This document shows positions 42,364 through 52,708 of a DNA stretch of 64,000 bases, one piece after another (positions within the stretch are counted from its first letter, which is position 1; the number at the start of each line of letters is the position of its first letter). A model generated the notes under the pieces. The model saw only the letters and a list, made by a program, of their open reading frames with translations. It had not been told where the DNA came from and did not search any database. The translations under genes were made by a program, and so were the position numbers. The stretch is taken from assembly GCF_000235365.1 (NCBI RefSeq), contig NC_016449.1:806001-870000 (forward strand). The letters are read 5' to 3'. The DNA comes from Eremothecium cymbalariae DBVPG#7215. Lineage: Eukaryota; Ascomycota; Saccharomycetes; Saccharomycetales; Saccharomycetaceae.

Positions 42364-43787
42364 ACTTGTCACAAAGCAAAAGGCAATAACAGTAATCGCC
42401 TCGACACCACATATCACTCGAGCAGGTATTGGCTGGCATACCCTACATTAACATAGATATTATTTCATGAATGATGAAAAAGAACCTTTCCACGATTCCC
42501 GATCTGTATTTGGCTTAATATGGCTCTGAGCAGAACTAAAATCGTTATTTGTCAGACTTGATTATATCAAATAGAGGAATGTGTAAATAGGCTAGTTTCA
42601 GTATTCGTTAGTAAACCTTTATACGTAACACTAGCTCGCCCTATAGGAAATTCTGCGGTATCAAGAATATTTTTAATCACGTGTGTATATTATATGGCTC
42701 AGTTGCTCTCATACGGATCGTGCAATTATAAATTTTAGAAGATAATACCTATATGCCTTTCAATACCGTTAATCCTGAAATTACGGCTGCGTTGCTAGGC
42801 AGATCAATCAACGCCTGGGAGCAATTCAGACATGAACTATTTATTATAGGTATTGCACATTGTGCAACACCTATAATTTTGTGCACATTCTCGAAGGAAG
42901 GTTTGGAAATGTAACTGGGATCGTCATCCATAAAACATTTTATCAGATATTCAATTAATTGAGTGATCCATATAATACTGAAGATATTTTATCACATTTT
43001 TTTAAAATTAATGCTATTCAAAAAAATGGGCTTTATAATAACGCCTGGAACTGCAACATTTGTTTCTGTGATCTGTCACTTGCATAATGTAAGGGCGAAT
43101 GTAATGTTCCTTAACGTGCGTGGTATTCAACGCTTTCTCTTGAACTTTCTAGGCCTGAACTTTCTAGGCCTAAACAGCCGTGCAAATTCATATTGTAGCT
43201 CGATTATATTCAAACACCAATGAGACGTATCTATGGTGCCATTTTCGGCAGATTGCATGAGTTGAAACCCACAAATAGGAGAATGACATGCGGAATATCT
43301 AAAATTTTTAACCTCGAAGATTGCATGCCATTCAAAAACCCCCACGCATCTAGTCAGATTAGACCATAAACTGATTCAAATTCGTGTTTACAGTAAGTCG
43401 CCCAACGCAGGTGCTTGTATCCGCTTAAGTTCTAGAAGTATTTGTTGCCAAAAAAGGTTAGTTACATAATTGTAGGATCCGTGGATCTTTTCTACGCCTC
43501 TAGGAAGAAGGCAAAAAAGATCTAGGTTTATCCACTTGGCCATGTTCAACAAAGCCAAAATGCTCACGCAGTACAATGCGTGTAAACACTACATTTAGCA
43601 CCCCTCCCTAATTTACCTTTCCGGTCATATTTAAAGGTTATGTATAACATTTGAGAGTGGAAGTTGAACTTTACTCGGTGTACTTGTTAGCAACACAAAA
43701 AGGATGTTCAAATCTAGAGGGTTAGATCATCCCAAAAAGCCGCCACGTTATCAAGGAGTGTTCGTAAATAAGCTTATCTAAGCAAAT
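42364..43787. other. Gene-poor stretch, probable decayed sequence
   Basis: About 1.4 kb between the LTR pair and OCH1 with no gene I can support. It holds a 35-base imperfect palindrome (42843-42877), a CACGTG (42678-42683), and a perfect tandem of a 15-base unit TGAACTTTCTAGGCC (43141-43155 and 43156-43170). Short frames (60-90 codons) occur on both strands but show no family features. It could be the remains of a gene or mobile element. Confidence 0.45.
42843..42877. repeat. 35-base imperfect palindrome
   Basis: Left arm ATTATAGGTATTGCACA (42843-42859), one-base spacer, right arm TGTGCAACACCTATAAT (42861-42877). The arms pair at 16 of 17 positions; the odd one would be a G-U pair in RNA. 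Confidence 0.75.
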
Positions 43788-45175
43788 TCAGCCTCCCAAA
43801 ACTTCTTGTCCAGGGCTCTTCCATGAACCTTCAAACAAATGCTTGACAAATGCCATTGGATCGTCGTCATTCCGAGAACCCATATGATCGATACCTGGGG
43901 AGAAGCAAGTAATCGGGAGTATGACGACATCATCAACTATTACTGGGTGCTGAATAAGAGAAAAAAAGCTCCAATGAAGTTTTGGAGTAGCTGAAATGAT
44001 AGATGTCGAAATCTGTTTGTAAAATTTATGAGTGGTAGATTCCACGTTGTTCTTTGCTCCCGTTTTGGGATCTTCCTCCAATAAGTTATCATTGTACAAA
44101 GCTATATTGTCATTGGTTCTCAACAAGTTATCAAAATATTCAAAAATAATGTCTGAGAATATGCCAGGACCGGTCCAATTCATAACGTCCGTTCCATCTG
44201 TGTTTTCCGAAGTCTTTTTAGCTTCAACATCAAAATCTAAGCTGTGCATTTTTTTGTGTCGGTAATTTACATTGTAATCAACTTGATGTGATTTTTCTAT
44301 CGTGTGTAGCGGCAACTTAATGTCAGATATAAGCTTGTCTGTACTGTGCAATGTGGTAGCAGTTATATTTACAATTAACTCCCGCAAAATCGGATGGCCA
44401 GGTTTCGATTGAAAAGTCCACTGACAAAATTGAATTCTACGAGCGTAATGGTCTGCCCAATCCGAGCGATCGGGGTCGGCTTCAATCCCAATCACTAACC
44501 CAGGTTCGAAGGTGCTCCCTTGGCCGTTTTGGTTCCCAGCAGGCCCATATCCTATTTTCTTGTTCATGTAATCTTTGAGGCCTGCAGGGCTCAGAAAAAA
44601 CCACTCATTGAATGGCTTTAAAGGATAAGTGTCGATATCTGAGTATATGCCTCCTTTAGCATACAGAATCAAATACCGGAAAAAGTCTGCTTTTAGAATA
44701 GGCTCTGGCATTGACATGAATGCCTGTATCACATATGGAACAGTGCCATACAGCTGTTTCAATAACGGCATTATCTCATCATCGCTGATAAAGAAGTAAT
44801 CATATTCTTCACCAACTATCTCTGCTGCCCTCTTTTTCCACTCCTCAACGTGATGAAGCGAAGCTTCAGGAAATTTGGGACTATTCACTGGGTCACGCCA
44901 GGTTTGCCAAATACGCTTCGGGATTTTGGTCTTGGAGTCATAAGGGAAAAGGGCCGCCAACTGAGATCTCAAATCATTGGCCTCAAAGTCATCTTGAAGG
45001 AATTTCTTCAAATTGAGGTTGTCTGAATGAGATGTAGTGGGCAACATTAGGGGGGCAGAAATCCGACCCATAAATGCCCGGTGCAGATTATAATTCGACC
45101 AATTGGTTGAAAAAAAACCAAAACCACCAACGTACCTATCAGAAACGACCTATACTTCTTGTTCAATCTTATCAT
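43788..45175 (-). CDS. OCH1: Initiating alpha-1,6-mannosyltransferase Och1 (membrane anchor out of frame)
   Basis: Golgi GT32 enzyme that adds the first alpha-1,6-mannose of the N-glycan outer chain. The main frame (43788-45071) carries LPTTSHSDNLNLKKF, KIPKRIWQTW, ILKADFFRYLILYAKGGIYS followed by the DID metal motif, FEPGLVIGIEADPDRSDWAD and MNWTGPGIFSDIIFEY. Its first ATG (45071) would leave no membrane anchor. In another frame just upstream, an ATG at 45175 begins MIRLNKKYRSFLIGTLVVLV, a short basic tail plus hydrophobic anchor as expected of this type II protein. The two frames meet in a T8 run on the coding strand (45117-45110); one more T joins them. I take 45175 as the true start. Next to PNC1, as in S. 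cerevisiae. Confidence 0.9.
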
Positions 45176-45673
45176 TTCTAATTGCTTCTGAACAGAGTTG
45201 CATTCAAAAAAATACTAACAATGGCGATGTGTAATAATATGATATGGAAAAGACCAAAAGTTGCAAGCTGACAGGATAGACTAAAATAACCCCAGTCTTT
45301 GCAAAGAACCCAGTTCTGGACAGCAAATATTTTTTCAACTTAACTAATATCCCACAAAATAAACCCAAATTTATCTTTCACAGTATACAGAAACTTGGAA
45401 TGTGTATATATGTGTCTGTCTACTTATGATATAGCCCCGATCCCTAAAGGACACCATTAACTTAAGGTATTGAAGAAGAATTTTTCGCGTGAAAAAAAAT
45501 GCAAGTCCAGAAACCACAGCATCTACTCACATGGAATGCCTGCAGCTCACATAGCAATGTTCAGTGACATAGCACAAAATTCTAATCCTCTTCAAAAGCC
45601 GTATGATATACATATACATATACATATACATATATATATGTATATGTACATACGTATGCGGCATACCTCTTCA
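45176..45673. other. Intergenic, OCH1 promoter and PNC1 3' end
   Basis: About 500 bases, AT-rich, with a microsatellite of CATATA/TATATG repeats at about 45605-45650 that can fold back on itself. No gene recognised. Confidence 0.55.
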
Positions 45674-46351
45674 TTAAAAGTAAACAATCTCGTCCAACAA
45701 CTGCACGCCGGCATCAGAGAGTTCTTGGCTTAGTTTTTGTACTGAAGCATCATCCGCATAGATCGCCCTTGTATGGCTGCGCAAGATTGCTGTTTTGTAG
45801 CCCAATTTAGAAGCACTGATTGCCGTGCTTTTCACACAGTAGTCCAGAGCTAACCCCACGACAATCACGTCGGATATCTCGTGAAGCCTGAGAAAATCGT
45901 CTAGTTCGGTGTGATGGATGTCCCATATATCATTAAAGCCTGAGTAGTACTCACGGTCAGCAAGCGCCCCCTTATCAACTAGCCTATGTGGCACCGCCAA
46001 GTCTTTAAAAGCCTGCTCAAGCGGCTCCACTACCTGTGCACCCCAGCTCTTTTGCACGCAATGCACAGGCCATAAAGTACCCTGCTGGGTCTCTCCTTCT
46101 TTCGCCGGCGACTCGTATGTCACGCTACTAAACTCCTCAACCCCATGACTCCTCGCAAAAGACACATGTCCAGCAGGATGCCAATCCCTGGTCATTGCAA
46201 CACATGTCCAATGATCCTGCTGCATCAGTTTGATTATTGGATCCACCACTGACATGCCATCCGCTACTGACAAGGACCCATCTGCATTCGCAAAATCATT
46301 CTGAACATCTATAATCAATAGTGCTCTTTTGCACGCCCCTTTGTCACCCAT
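45674..46351 (-). CDS. PNC1: Nicotinamidase Pnc1
   Basis: Hydrolyses nicotinamide to nicotinic acid in NAD+ salvage, which also relieves inhibition of sirtuins. From the first ATG (46351) it is 225 residues (S. cerevisiae 216). Isochorismatase-fold marks: LIIDVQNDFANADGSL with the catalytic Asp, TRDWHPAGHVSFA with metal-binding Asp/His, LWPVHCVQKSWG, VDKGALADREYYSGFND with the catalytic Lys, and VVGLALDYCVKSTAISASKL with the nucleophilic Cys. All active-site residues are present. OCH1 lies immediately downstream. Confidence 0.96.
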   Translation of the reverse strand: MGDKGACKRALLIIDVQNDFANADGSLSVADGMSVVDPIIKLMQQDHWTCVAMTRDWHPAGHVSFARSHGVEEFSSVTYESPAKEGETQQGTLWPVHCVQKSWGAQVVEPLEQAFKDLAVPHRLVDKGALADREYYSGFNDIWDIHHTELDDFLRLHEISDVIVVGLALDYCVKSTAISASKLGYKTAILRSHTRAIYADDASVQKLSQELSDAGVQLLDEIVYF

Positions 46352-47324
46352 TTCACCCTTTGGCACAGCCTCCCCATAGAATCGTATTGCCTGGTAGTCT
46401 GAATATGTGGGATTGCACTAGAGAAACTGTTGCCTTTTTTTGCTCCTTCCCGTCTCCCTTGCGCTGTTTGTGCCTCGAGCGATGGCTGCCTGCCTGCCTC
46501 AGTGCAAAGTATATATATCATACATCGTCTGCCAACCAATACTCACCTCTCTGGCTGCCTATCCTGCGGTCACCCAACAAAATTGGCTCCCCGTATTGTC
46601 ATCTGCGTTGCTAGCGCCGCGCAAAAATCTCTCGAGGGGAGAAAAGGAACAATGAAAGCGAAACATCACGTGACACACGCAATACCGCCGACCGAGCCGT
46701 CGAACAACGAAGTTAGACTGCATTTCAGAACAGCACCGCAATGCACGGCGTCCCAGGCCCGGCAGCCGTCCCGGATCACGTGCCTAGCACGTGATCCGGT
46801 GGCAAAATTAAAAAAATTTTCTGCTTCTTTTAGTCCTTGTTTCGTAGGCGCTCCAGAAACGCGTGAACTTTAAAACACGGGATCCCCCAAACAGCCAAAA
46901 GTAGAACCCATATACTACGTTCTTCTATGTCTTGCTTTGGAAATGCGGTCGACTAGTCACAGTACCTCTCACCCCTAGTAATACACATATAGATAGTAAA
47001 ATACATATAACACCCATAAAGCAAGTGGAACACATAGGGAGCGCTGGTATAAAAACGCTACAGTTCACATAGAAAAGCTTCAACAGAGCTAAAATAAAGA
47101 GCGGTAGAGGATATATGTGTATTCTAAACGTGGGAAATTGTTGGAAAAGATAGTATTATAGTTATTATCTGAATACTGAAGGTTTATAATTTTTTTTCTG
47201 GTGTTTTAAAGAGTAAAACTTGAGCTGTTTTATCACTACCCGATCTGTTTTCTCCCCTTTTTGACTGTTAGAATTAGTTTGAAAGATAGAGAAGGAGAAG
47301 GAATAGCAGAGAAAAGAGCCGCCC
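46352..47324. promoter_or_regulatory. Divergent PNC1/YGL036W-like region with three ATCACGTG motifs
   Basis: A 970-base divergent region. ATCACGTG (consensus RTCACRTG of Cbf1) occurs at 46665-46672, 46775-46782 and, inverted, CACGTGAT at 46788-46795. The last two form a perfect palindrome (46771-46799, listed separately). No TATA close to PNC1 except TATATATCATAC about 160 bases upstream (around 46509). No gene recognised; small frames over 46430-46870 overlap the motifs and look like chance. Confidence 0.55.
46771..46799. promoter_or_regulatory. 29-base perfect palindrome carrying two CACGTG sites
   Basis: Arm CCGGATCACGTGC (46771-46783), spacer CTA, arm GCACGTGATCCGG (46787-46799). The arms are exact reverse complements. 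Each holds one CACGTG with the flanks preferred by Cbf1. Confidence 0.8.
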
Positions 47325-49937
47325 ATGACGAACAACCGAAGTGAGCGGGAGAGCTTGCAGCAGTCGGTAGTGGGATCAATAGTTTTAGCGATTGAGGAGC
47401 TTTCAGGAGGGTTAGAAGGGGATCATGAGACGACAGTGGGTATTGGGTTTAATTTGTTAGATGTTTTGAAGTCGGTTAATAACCGGTTTGAGCTTTCTGT
47501 TGTTGATGCTGGGAAGCGGCAGGATATATTTATTCCTGTTTTGGGGGCTATTATGGAGAGGCCAGACTTGGCTTCGCTTGATTTGTTTGCGTGTTTGTTT
47601 GCTTATTGTTCTGTGATCAACGCGTTGCAGCCTCTTGTGGTGAGGTTTGTTCAGATATGGTCCAAGGATGACTGTTTGAGAAGTTCGTTATCTAGGATGG
47701 CAGGATCAGGGAGTGGTGGAAGGAGTACAGAGAAAATAGGGTTTTATTCTGTGATATCACATTTAGAGAATTTTAGTACGTTGCATCAGAAATCTCTTTC
47801 TTACCTGAATTTGCAATTGGATCGAGTGCTTGTTGATCAGTGGTTGCCGCTATGGTCCAGATACTTGAAACTAGGTGGGTCTATTACCCTTCATGATTTC
47901 GTTATCCAAGAAAGGTTATTGCTTCGTATTCATGATGAATCTGTTCAAGATTTTATCATTTCGGTAAAGTGCCGTAATGTGGATCAGTGGCGACAGCTTT
48001 CCGCAAGGAACTTGGGATCGTGGAATTACTTTATCTATATGACGGCAAACAGGTTTTTGAGGTTTTCAGATTCGCAAATCAATGAGCCCAAATTCAAAGA
48101 ATTTGCATTGCCCTTTTTGACCAAATGTGTTGGGAACAATAGTTTTACGTTGTTGCATTCAGATCCGAAATTCAAGTTTCAGGTGTTAATGGAAATTTTG
48201 GACCATTCTGAGATGAACTTCCTACAAGAGCCACATTTAACGAATTTGCTAAAAATTGCATTGTCACAGTTTCATACAATTGTTCGTGATGGCACAACAG
48301 AGGATATTACGAAGTTGCATTTACAGTTAGGCGAACTAGGCACTACTCAAAGTTTGCCAGCTTTGATCAATATGTTGCAGTTTGTTGTAGCACGATTTTT
48401 GCTTAACGTTGGAAATACCACCGAAGCAGGTGTCAACCAGCAAGTTGATCTAGCTTGGTTCAAAAAACATGACAAGTATGTCATCCCTTCTGGATTTCAC
48501 AGACTACTACCATACTTGCCACCCATATCCAAATCCTTGTTCACCTTTGACTATGCATCTGCGTATTTGCCTTCTAATATAATCACAGACTACTCTCAAA
48601 TTATCACTAATTTGCTGGATTCATTAACGTTATTACTGTCAATCAATCACTCATTATTGGAGTTTTATCAGGAGCTTCAACTGAATTCCTTGCATTTTGT
48701 GAATTATAGTGATAACTACTATGGAACAACGCCTGACAATGAGGCTTTACAAGGTATTGAAAATGACACTTGCTTGCAGTTTATGGAGCTATACTATATT
48801 CCACTGATTACTTCATTACTTCTATCTGATCAGTTGTTGGAGTCCTCTGCAGATTCTGCAAAGTTGGTTTCCCCAAAATTGTATCAAATCAACGGCAGAC
48901 TCATTTTTACTCATGTCTTAAAGTGTTTAGAGCAATTGATCGAAAATCATGGTAGTTCTGCGCTATATAACCTGCTTAAGTTTGTATCCATGATATCCAT
49001 TGAAGATTTGACTATTCAAAAGAAGTCCATATTGTTGCTAAACCATTTATTTTTCCACGGTGATACCGATCGTATATTGCAATTGTGTCTCCAAAATGAA
49101 CTAACAACTCAGGCTTTGAACGACTATATTGGTTTATGGAACGATGGTAGTAGTAATTACAAATTATTCTTTACTCGAGTCTTTAAAACAAAACAGCCTG
49201 ATGCATCTACCGTCACAAAAACATATGGTGAACTTTTGAGATTAATACCAGAATATAAACCGCCCCCATTTACTCCATTATCAGCCGTCCCATTATCTAT
49301 GCCAATCCATAATGGAGCATCGCCTCCAGATAGCCTTATGGTAGATACCACTCCGCTACAAACACCAACAATCAACAAGCCTAAATTCAACACCAATGCA
49401 ACCTCATTTATTCCCCAAAATATTAACATTACTACACCATCAAGGCATTCGCCCTCAAATTCCGTCAATCTACCGCCACAACCACCATCGACTTTATACA
49501 CCTCTATTCCTTCTCCCATGCTTTTTGGGACTGGTCATAACAATACACCACAATTACCAACACCTATTACAGATACTTACAGTTCCTCGAATTCCTTCTA
49601 TATCCCCCAGCAAACAGTGGTAAGACCAACACCAACCAGACATAGTAGTTATCCTTCAATGCCCACAAGTAACTCCACTGCTTCATCCGCAACCTCAAAT
49701 TCTACAGCAACCCCACAACATCAAAGGACTTGGCAACCCCCTACGGGTACACCCACAGGCCCATCTCCATATGGACAACAGCAACAGCAACAATCGCCTT
49801 CATTTTTGACATCAGCAGGACCTGGGAAATTGGTCAATAGCGGTAAAAACTATATATTAGGTGGGCACAACAGAGCAGTTAACAATAGCAGAACGCAGAG
49901 TATACACGTTGATGAATTTGAAAAGATGCACATGTAG
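47325..49937 (+). CDS. Conserved protein of unknown function, YGL036W-like
   Basis: An 870-residue protein. The N-terminal ~630 residues look like a continuous alpha-helical fold with no known catalytic motif (DLFACLFAYCSVINALQPLV, LTNLLKIALSQFHTIV, IEDLTIQKKSILLLNHLFFH). The remaining ~240 residues are low-complexity, rich in Pro, Ser, Thr, Asn and Gln, with a short Gln run, and end in NNSRTQSIHVDEFEKMHM. The position upstream of PNC1 and length match S. cerevisiae YGL036W (909 residues, uncharacterised), which is why I connect them; I have not aligned the two. Ring-like or Mediator-type helical proteins were considered but no motif supports them. Confidence 0.6.
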   Translation: MTNNRSERESLQQSVVGSIVLAIEELSGGLEGDHETTVGIGFNLLDVLKSVNNRFELSVVDAGKRQDIFIPVLGAIMERPDLASLDLFACLFAYCSVINALQPLVVRFVQIWSKDDCLRSSLSRMAGSGSGGRSTEKIGFYSVISHLENFSTLHQKSLSYLNLQLDRVLVDQWLPLWSRYLKLGGSITLHDFVIQERLLLRIHDESVQDFIISVKCRNVDQWRQLSARNLGSWNYFIYMTANRFLRFSDSQINEPKFKEFALPFLTKCVGNNSFTLLHSDPKFKFQVLMEILDHSEMNFLQEPHLTNLLKIALSQFHTIVRDGTTEDITKLHLQLGELGTTQSLPALINMLQFVVARFLLNVGNTTEAGVNQQVDLAWFKKHDKYVIPSGFHRLLPYLPPISKSLFTFDYASAYLPSNIITDYSQIITNLLDSLTLLLSINHSLLEFYQELQLNSLHFVNYSDNYYGTTPDNEALQGIENDTCLQFMELYYIPLITSLLLSDQLLESSADSAKLVSPKLYQINGRLIFTHVLKCLEQLIENHGSSALYNLLKFVSMISIEDLTIQKKSILLLNHLFFHGDTDRILQLCLQNELTTQALNDYIGLWNDGSSNYKLFFTRVFKTKQPDASTVTKTYGELLRLIPEYKPPPFTPLSAVPLSMPIHNGASPPDSLMVDTTPLQTPTINKPKFNTNATSFIPQNINITTPSRHSPSNSVNLPPQPPSTLYTSIPSPMLFGTGHNNTPQLPTPITDTYSSSNSFYIPQQTVVRPTPTRHSSYPSMPTSNSTASSATSNSTATPQHQRTWQPPTGTPTGPSPYGQQQQQQSPSFLTSAGPGKLVNSGKNYILGGHNRAVNNSRTQSIHVDEFEKMHM

Positions 49938-50623
49938 GCCACCGTAAAAACAACATTCTAAGACAATCATAAGGGGCATTCTATAGCTATTCCGATATTT
50001 AGACCATTCCAAGAAGTACAGTTTAAAATTTTCCTTTCCGTTAATATGTATTACTTGTATTATATTGAGTATACGTTCCGATCATTTCATAACATTCACA
50101 TAAGAACAGTTAACGGCTTACTACTTACTCTGTTATTAAGTTATAATCCTCCATTATCTTTATCGCTAGAGTTAATAGTACTATCACTCAATGTGGAAGT
50201 AGAAGGTATCTCAACGTTTGTTTCACAATATCCTAAACTTTCAAGTTTTTGAATTTTGTCGGTAACGGCGCTGCAGATAGCTTGCCTGCAACTCATTCAA
50301 TAACCAGACAATTACATATTTTTAATCAATAACTGCAGAACAACAAGGCCACTTGTAGTGTTAATAATGCCCCAAATTAGGGCCGAAATTAACTTGACGG
50401 TTTCAATTTAATACATTCAATGCATTCACCTGCAAGTTGCTTAATGAAAATCCGCCGGAGTTATCACCATTACGTATACAATGATCTATATGTTTAAAAA
50501 GAAACGGAAGAACTCATCAAATTTTTAATATGGCGAAGGATTTGGAATATGGCAATAAGCTCATCGCATTATATAGATGAGGCAATTCTGAACGGAGGTT
50601 TCATATATAAGCTTTATACCACT
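49938..50623. other. Intergenic upstream of ENP2
   Basis: About 690 AT-rich bases between two plus-strand genes; no recognisable gene. Confidence 0.5.
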
Positions 50624-52708
50624 ATGGTTTTGAAGTCAACATCTGCAAGTGATGTCTCAGTTTATCAGGTTGCTGGTACGAACGTTTCTCGGTCGTTACC
50701 TGACTGGATCGCTAAGAAACGTAAGCGTTCGCTAAAGAATGATTTAGAATGGCAGAATAGAGTTGAATTGGTTCAAGATTTTGAATTCAGCGAAGCTTCA
50801 AACAAGATAAAAGTTACACCTGATGGGAAGTATGCTATGGCAACAGGTACTTACAAACCTCAAATCCATCTATACGACTTTGCCAATTTGTCAATGAAGT
50901 TTGAAAGACATACAGATGCAGAGAATGTGGATTTCGTTATACTTTCAAATGATTGGACTAAAAGTGTTCACTTGCAAAATGATAGAAGCATTCAGTTTCA
51001 GAATAAGGGTGGACTTCACTATACCACGAGGATCCCGAAGTTTGGTCGAAGTTTGAGTTATAATAAAGTTAACTGTGATTTATATGTTGGGGCTTCGGGT
51101 GATGAATTATACAGATTAAACTTGGAGCAGGGTAGATATCTGAATCCGTTTAAGTTAGATAGTGAGGGTGTAAATCATGTTAATATTAACGACGTCAATG
51201 GCATGGTTTCTGTTGGGATGGAGGATAGTGTGGTGGAATTCTGGGATCCAAGGGCTCGTTCACGCATTGCCAAGTTGTATTTAGAAAATCAATTTGACTC
51301 TGCACCATTCCAAGTGACAACTACATCTTTTAGAAATGACGGTTTGAATTTTGCTTGTGGTACCTCGAATGGTTACTCTTATTTATATGATCTTCGTACA
51401 GCGCAGCCGTTGCTGGTGAAGGACCAAGGGTATGGTTTCGAAATCAAGAAAATTATTTGGTTGGATAATGTTGGTGTCAACAATGATTCCAACAAAATAT
51501 TGACCTGTGATAAACGTATAGCCAAGATCTGGGATAGAACCAACGGAAAACCTTATACTTCCATGGAACCAAGTGTTGATATCAACGATATTGAACATGT
51601 TCCAGGAACGGGTATGTTTTTTACAGCCAATGAGGGTATTCCAATGCACACTTATTATATTCCTAATCTAGGACCTGCTCCAACTTGGTGTTCATTCTTA
51701 GACTCGATAACAGAAGAATTGGAAGAGAAACCAAGTGATTCCGTGTATTCGAACTATAGATTTATCACGAGGCAAGATGTTTCAAAATTAAACTTAACCC
51801 ATTTGGTTGGTTCCAAAGTGCTTAGAGCATACATGCATGGTTTCTTTATCAATTCAGAGCTATATGATAAGGTTTCCCTAATCGCCAATCCAAACTCTTA
51901 CCGTGACGAAAGGGAAAGGGAAATCAGAAAACGTATTGACAAAGAAAGAGAATCTAGAATCAGAACTTCCGGAGCAGTTCAAAAATCTAAAGTTAAAGTT
52001 AATAAGAATCTTGTTGAAAAACTATCTGAAAAGCGTGGTGGAAAGGTTGCAGAAAAAGTCCTTGATGATGACCGTTTCAAGGAAATGTTTGAAGATGAAA
52101 ATTTCCAAATTGATGAAGACGATTATGATTATAAACAGCTAAATCCAGTAAAATCCACCAGAGAAACAGACCAAGGTGCTGCAAAACGTATTAGAGCTCT
52201 TACAGCCGCCGAAGAATCTGATGAAGAAAGAATTGCTGCTAAAGAAGGTAAGAATCAATATTCTGATTCAGATGACAGCGATGACGATTCAGAATCCGAA
52301 ACGGACATCGAAACTAAACTAAGTGAAAAGGACAAGAAGAAAATTCTCAAAAAAGTAACTGAATTACAAAGGAAGAAGAAAGAAAGACAACTCGAGGATA
52401 AATTTGTGAACCAACTAAGTGTTGGTGTACCAGATTCTCAAACCATTTTAGCACAAAGCGTTACATTTGATAAACAACTTCAAAAATTAAAGAGCGAAGA
52501 GTCCGCCAAGAAATCTGATGCTTCGATACTGCGTCGAAACCACCATGGCGAAACTGAATTAACGTTCATCCCACGGAAGAAAGACTCAAAGAAGAAACGT
52601 CAACTGCCAGATGCTGACGTTGACGTTGATGACGCAAAGAACGGTATAAGAAAGCCTAGACTCGACGGCAGAAGAAGAGCCAGCAAAAACGTATTCCGTG
52701 GCATGTAA
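50624..52708 (+). CDS. ENP2: Small-subunit processome protein Enp2 (WD repeats)
   Basis: Nucleolar component of the 90S pre-ribosome needed for 18S rRNA processing. The start is set at the ATG at 50624 (MVLKSTSASDVSVYQVAGT), where homology to S. cerevisiae begins; an in-frame ATG 75 bases earlier adds residues without similarity. The 694-residue protein has a WD-type propeller over residues 45-380 (MATGTYKPQIHLYDFANLSM, DRSIQFQNKGGLHYTTRIPK, CGTSNGYSYLYDLR) and a charged C-terminal half (REREIRKRIDKERESRIR, acidic Asp/Ser/Glu runs) ending RRRASKNVFRGM. Confidence 0.97.
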   Translation: MVLKSTSASDVSVYQVAGTNVSRSLPDWIAKKRKRSLKNDLEWQNRVELVQDFEFSEASNKIKVTPDGKYAMATGTYKPQIHLYDFANLSMKFERHTDAENVDFVILSNDWTKSVHLQNDRSIQFQNKGGLHYTTRIPKFGRSLSYNKVNCDLYVGASGDELYRLNLEQGRYLNPFKLDSEGVNHVNINDVNGMVSVGMEDSVVEFWDPRARSRIAKLYLENQFDSAPFQVTTTSFRNDGLNFACGTSNGYSYLYDLRTAQPLLVKDQGYGFEIKKIIWLDNVGVNNDSNKILTCDKRIAKIWDRTNGKPYTSMEPSVDINDIEHVPGTGMFFTANEGIPMHTYYIPNLGPAPTWCSFLDSITEELEEKPSDSVYSNYRFITRQDVSKLNLTHLVGSKVLRAYMHGFFINSELYDKVSLIANPNSYRDEREREIRKRIDKERESRIRTSGAVQKSKVKVNKNLVEKLSEKRGGKVAEKVLDDDRFKEMFEDENFQIDEDDYDYKQLNPVKSTRETDQGAAKRIRALTAAEESDEERIAAKEGKNQYSDSDDSDDDSESETDIETKLSEKDKKKILKKVTELQRKKKERQLEDKFVNQLSVGVPDSQTILAQSVTFDKQLQKLKSEESAKKSDASILRRNHHGETELTFIPRKKDSKKKRQLPDADVDVDDAKNGIRKPRLDGRRRASKNVFRGM

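Noticed and set aside
45600..45655. CATATA/TATATG block as an origin or regulatory element
   Set aside because: A plain microsatellite explains it; I could not place a convincing ARS core by eye.
50549..50623. Upstream in-frame ATG of ENP2
   Set aside because: The extra 25 residues have no similarity, while homology begins exactly at the ATG at 50624.
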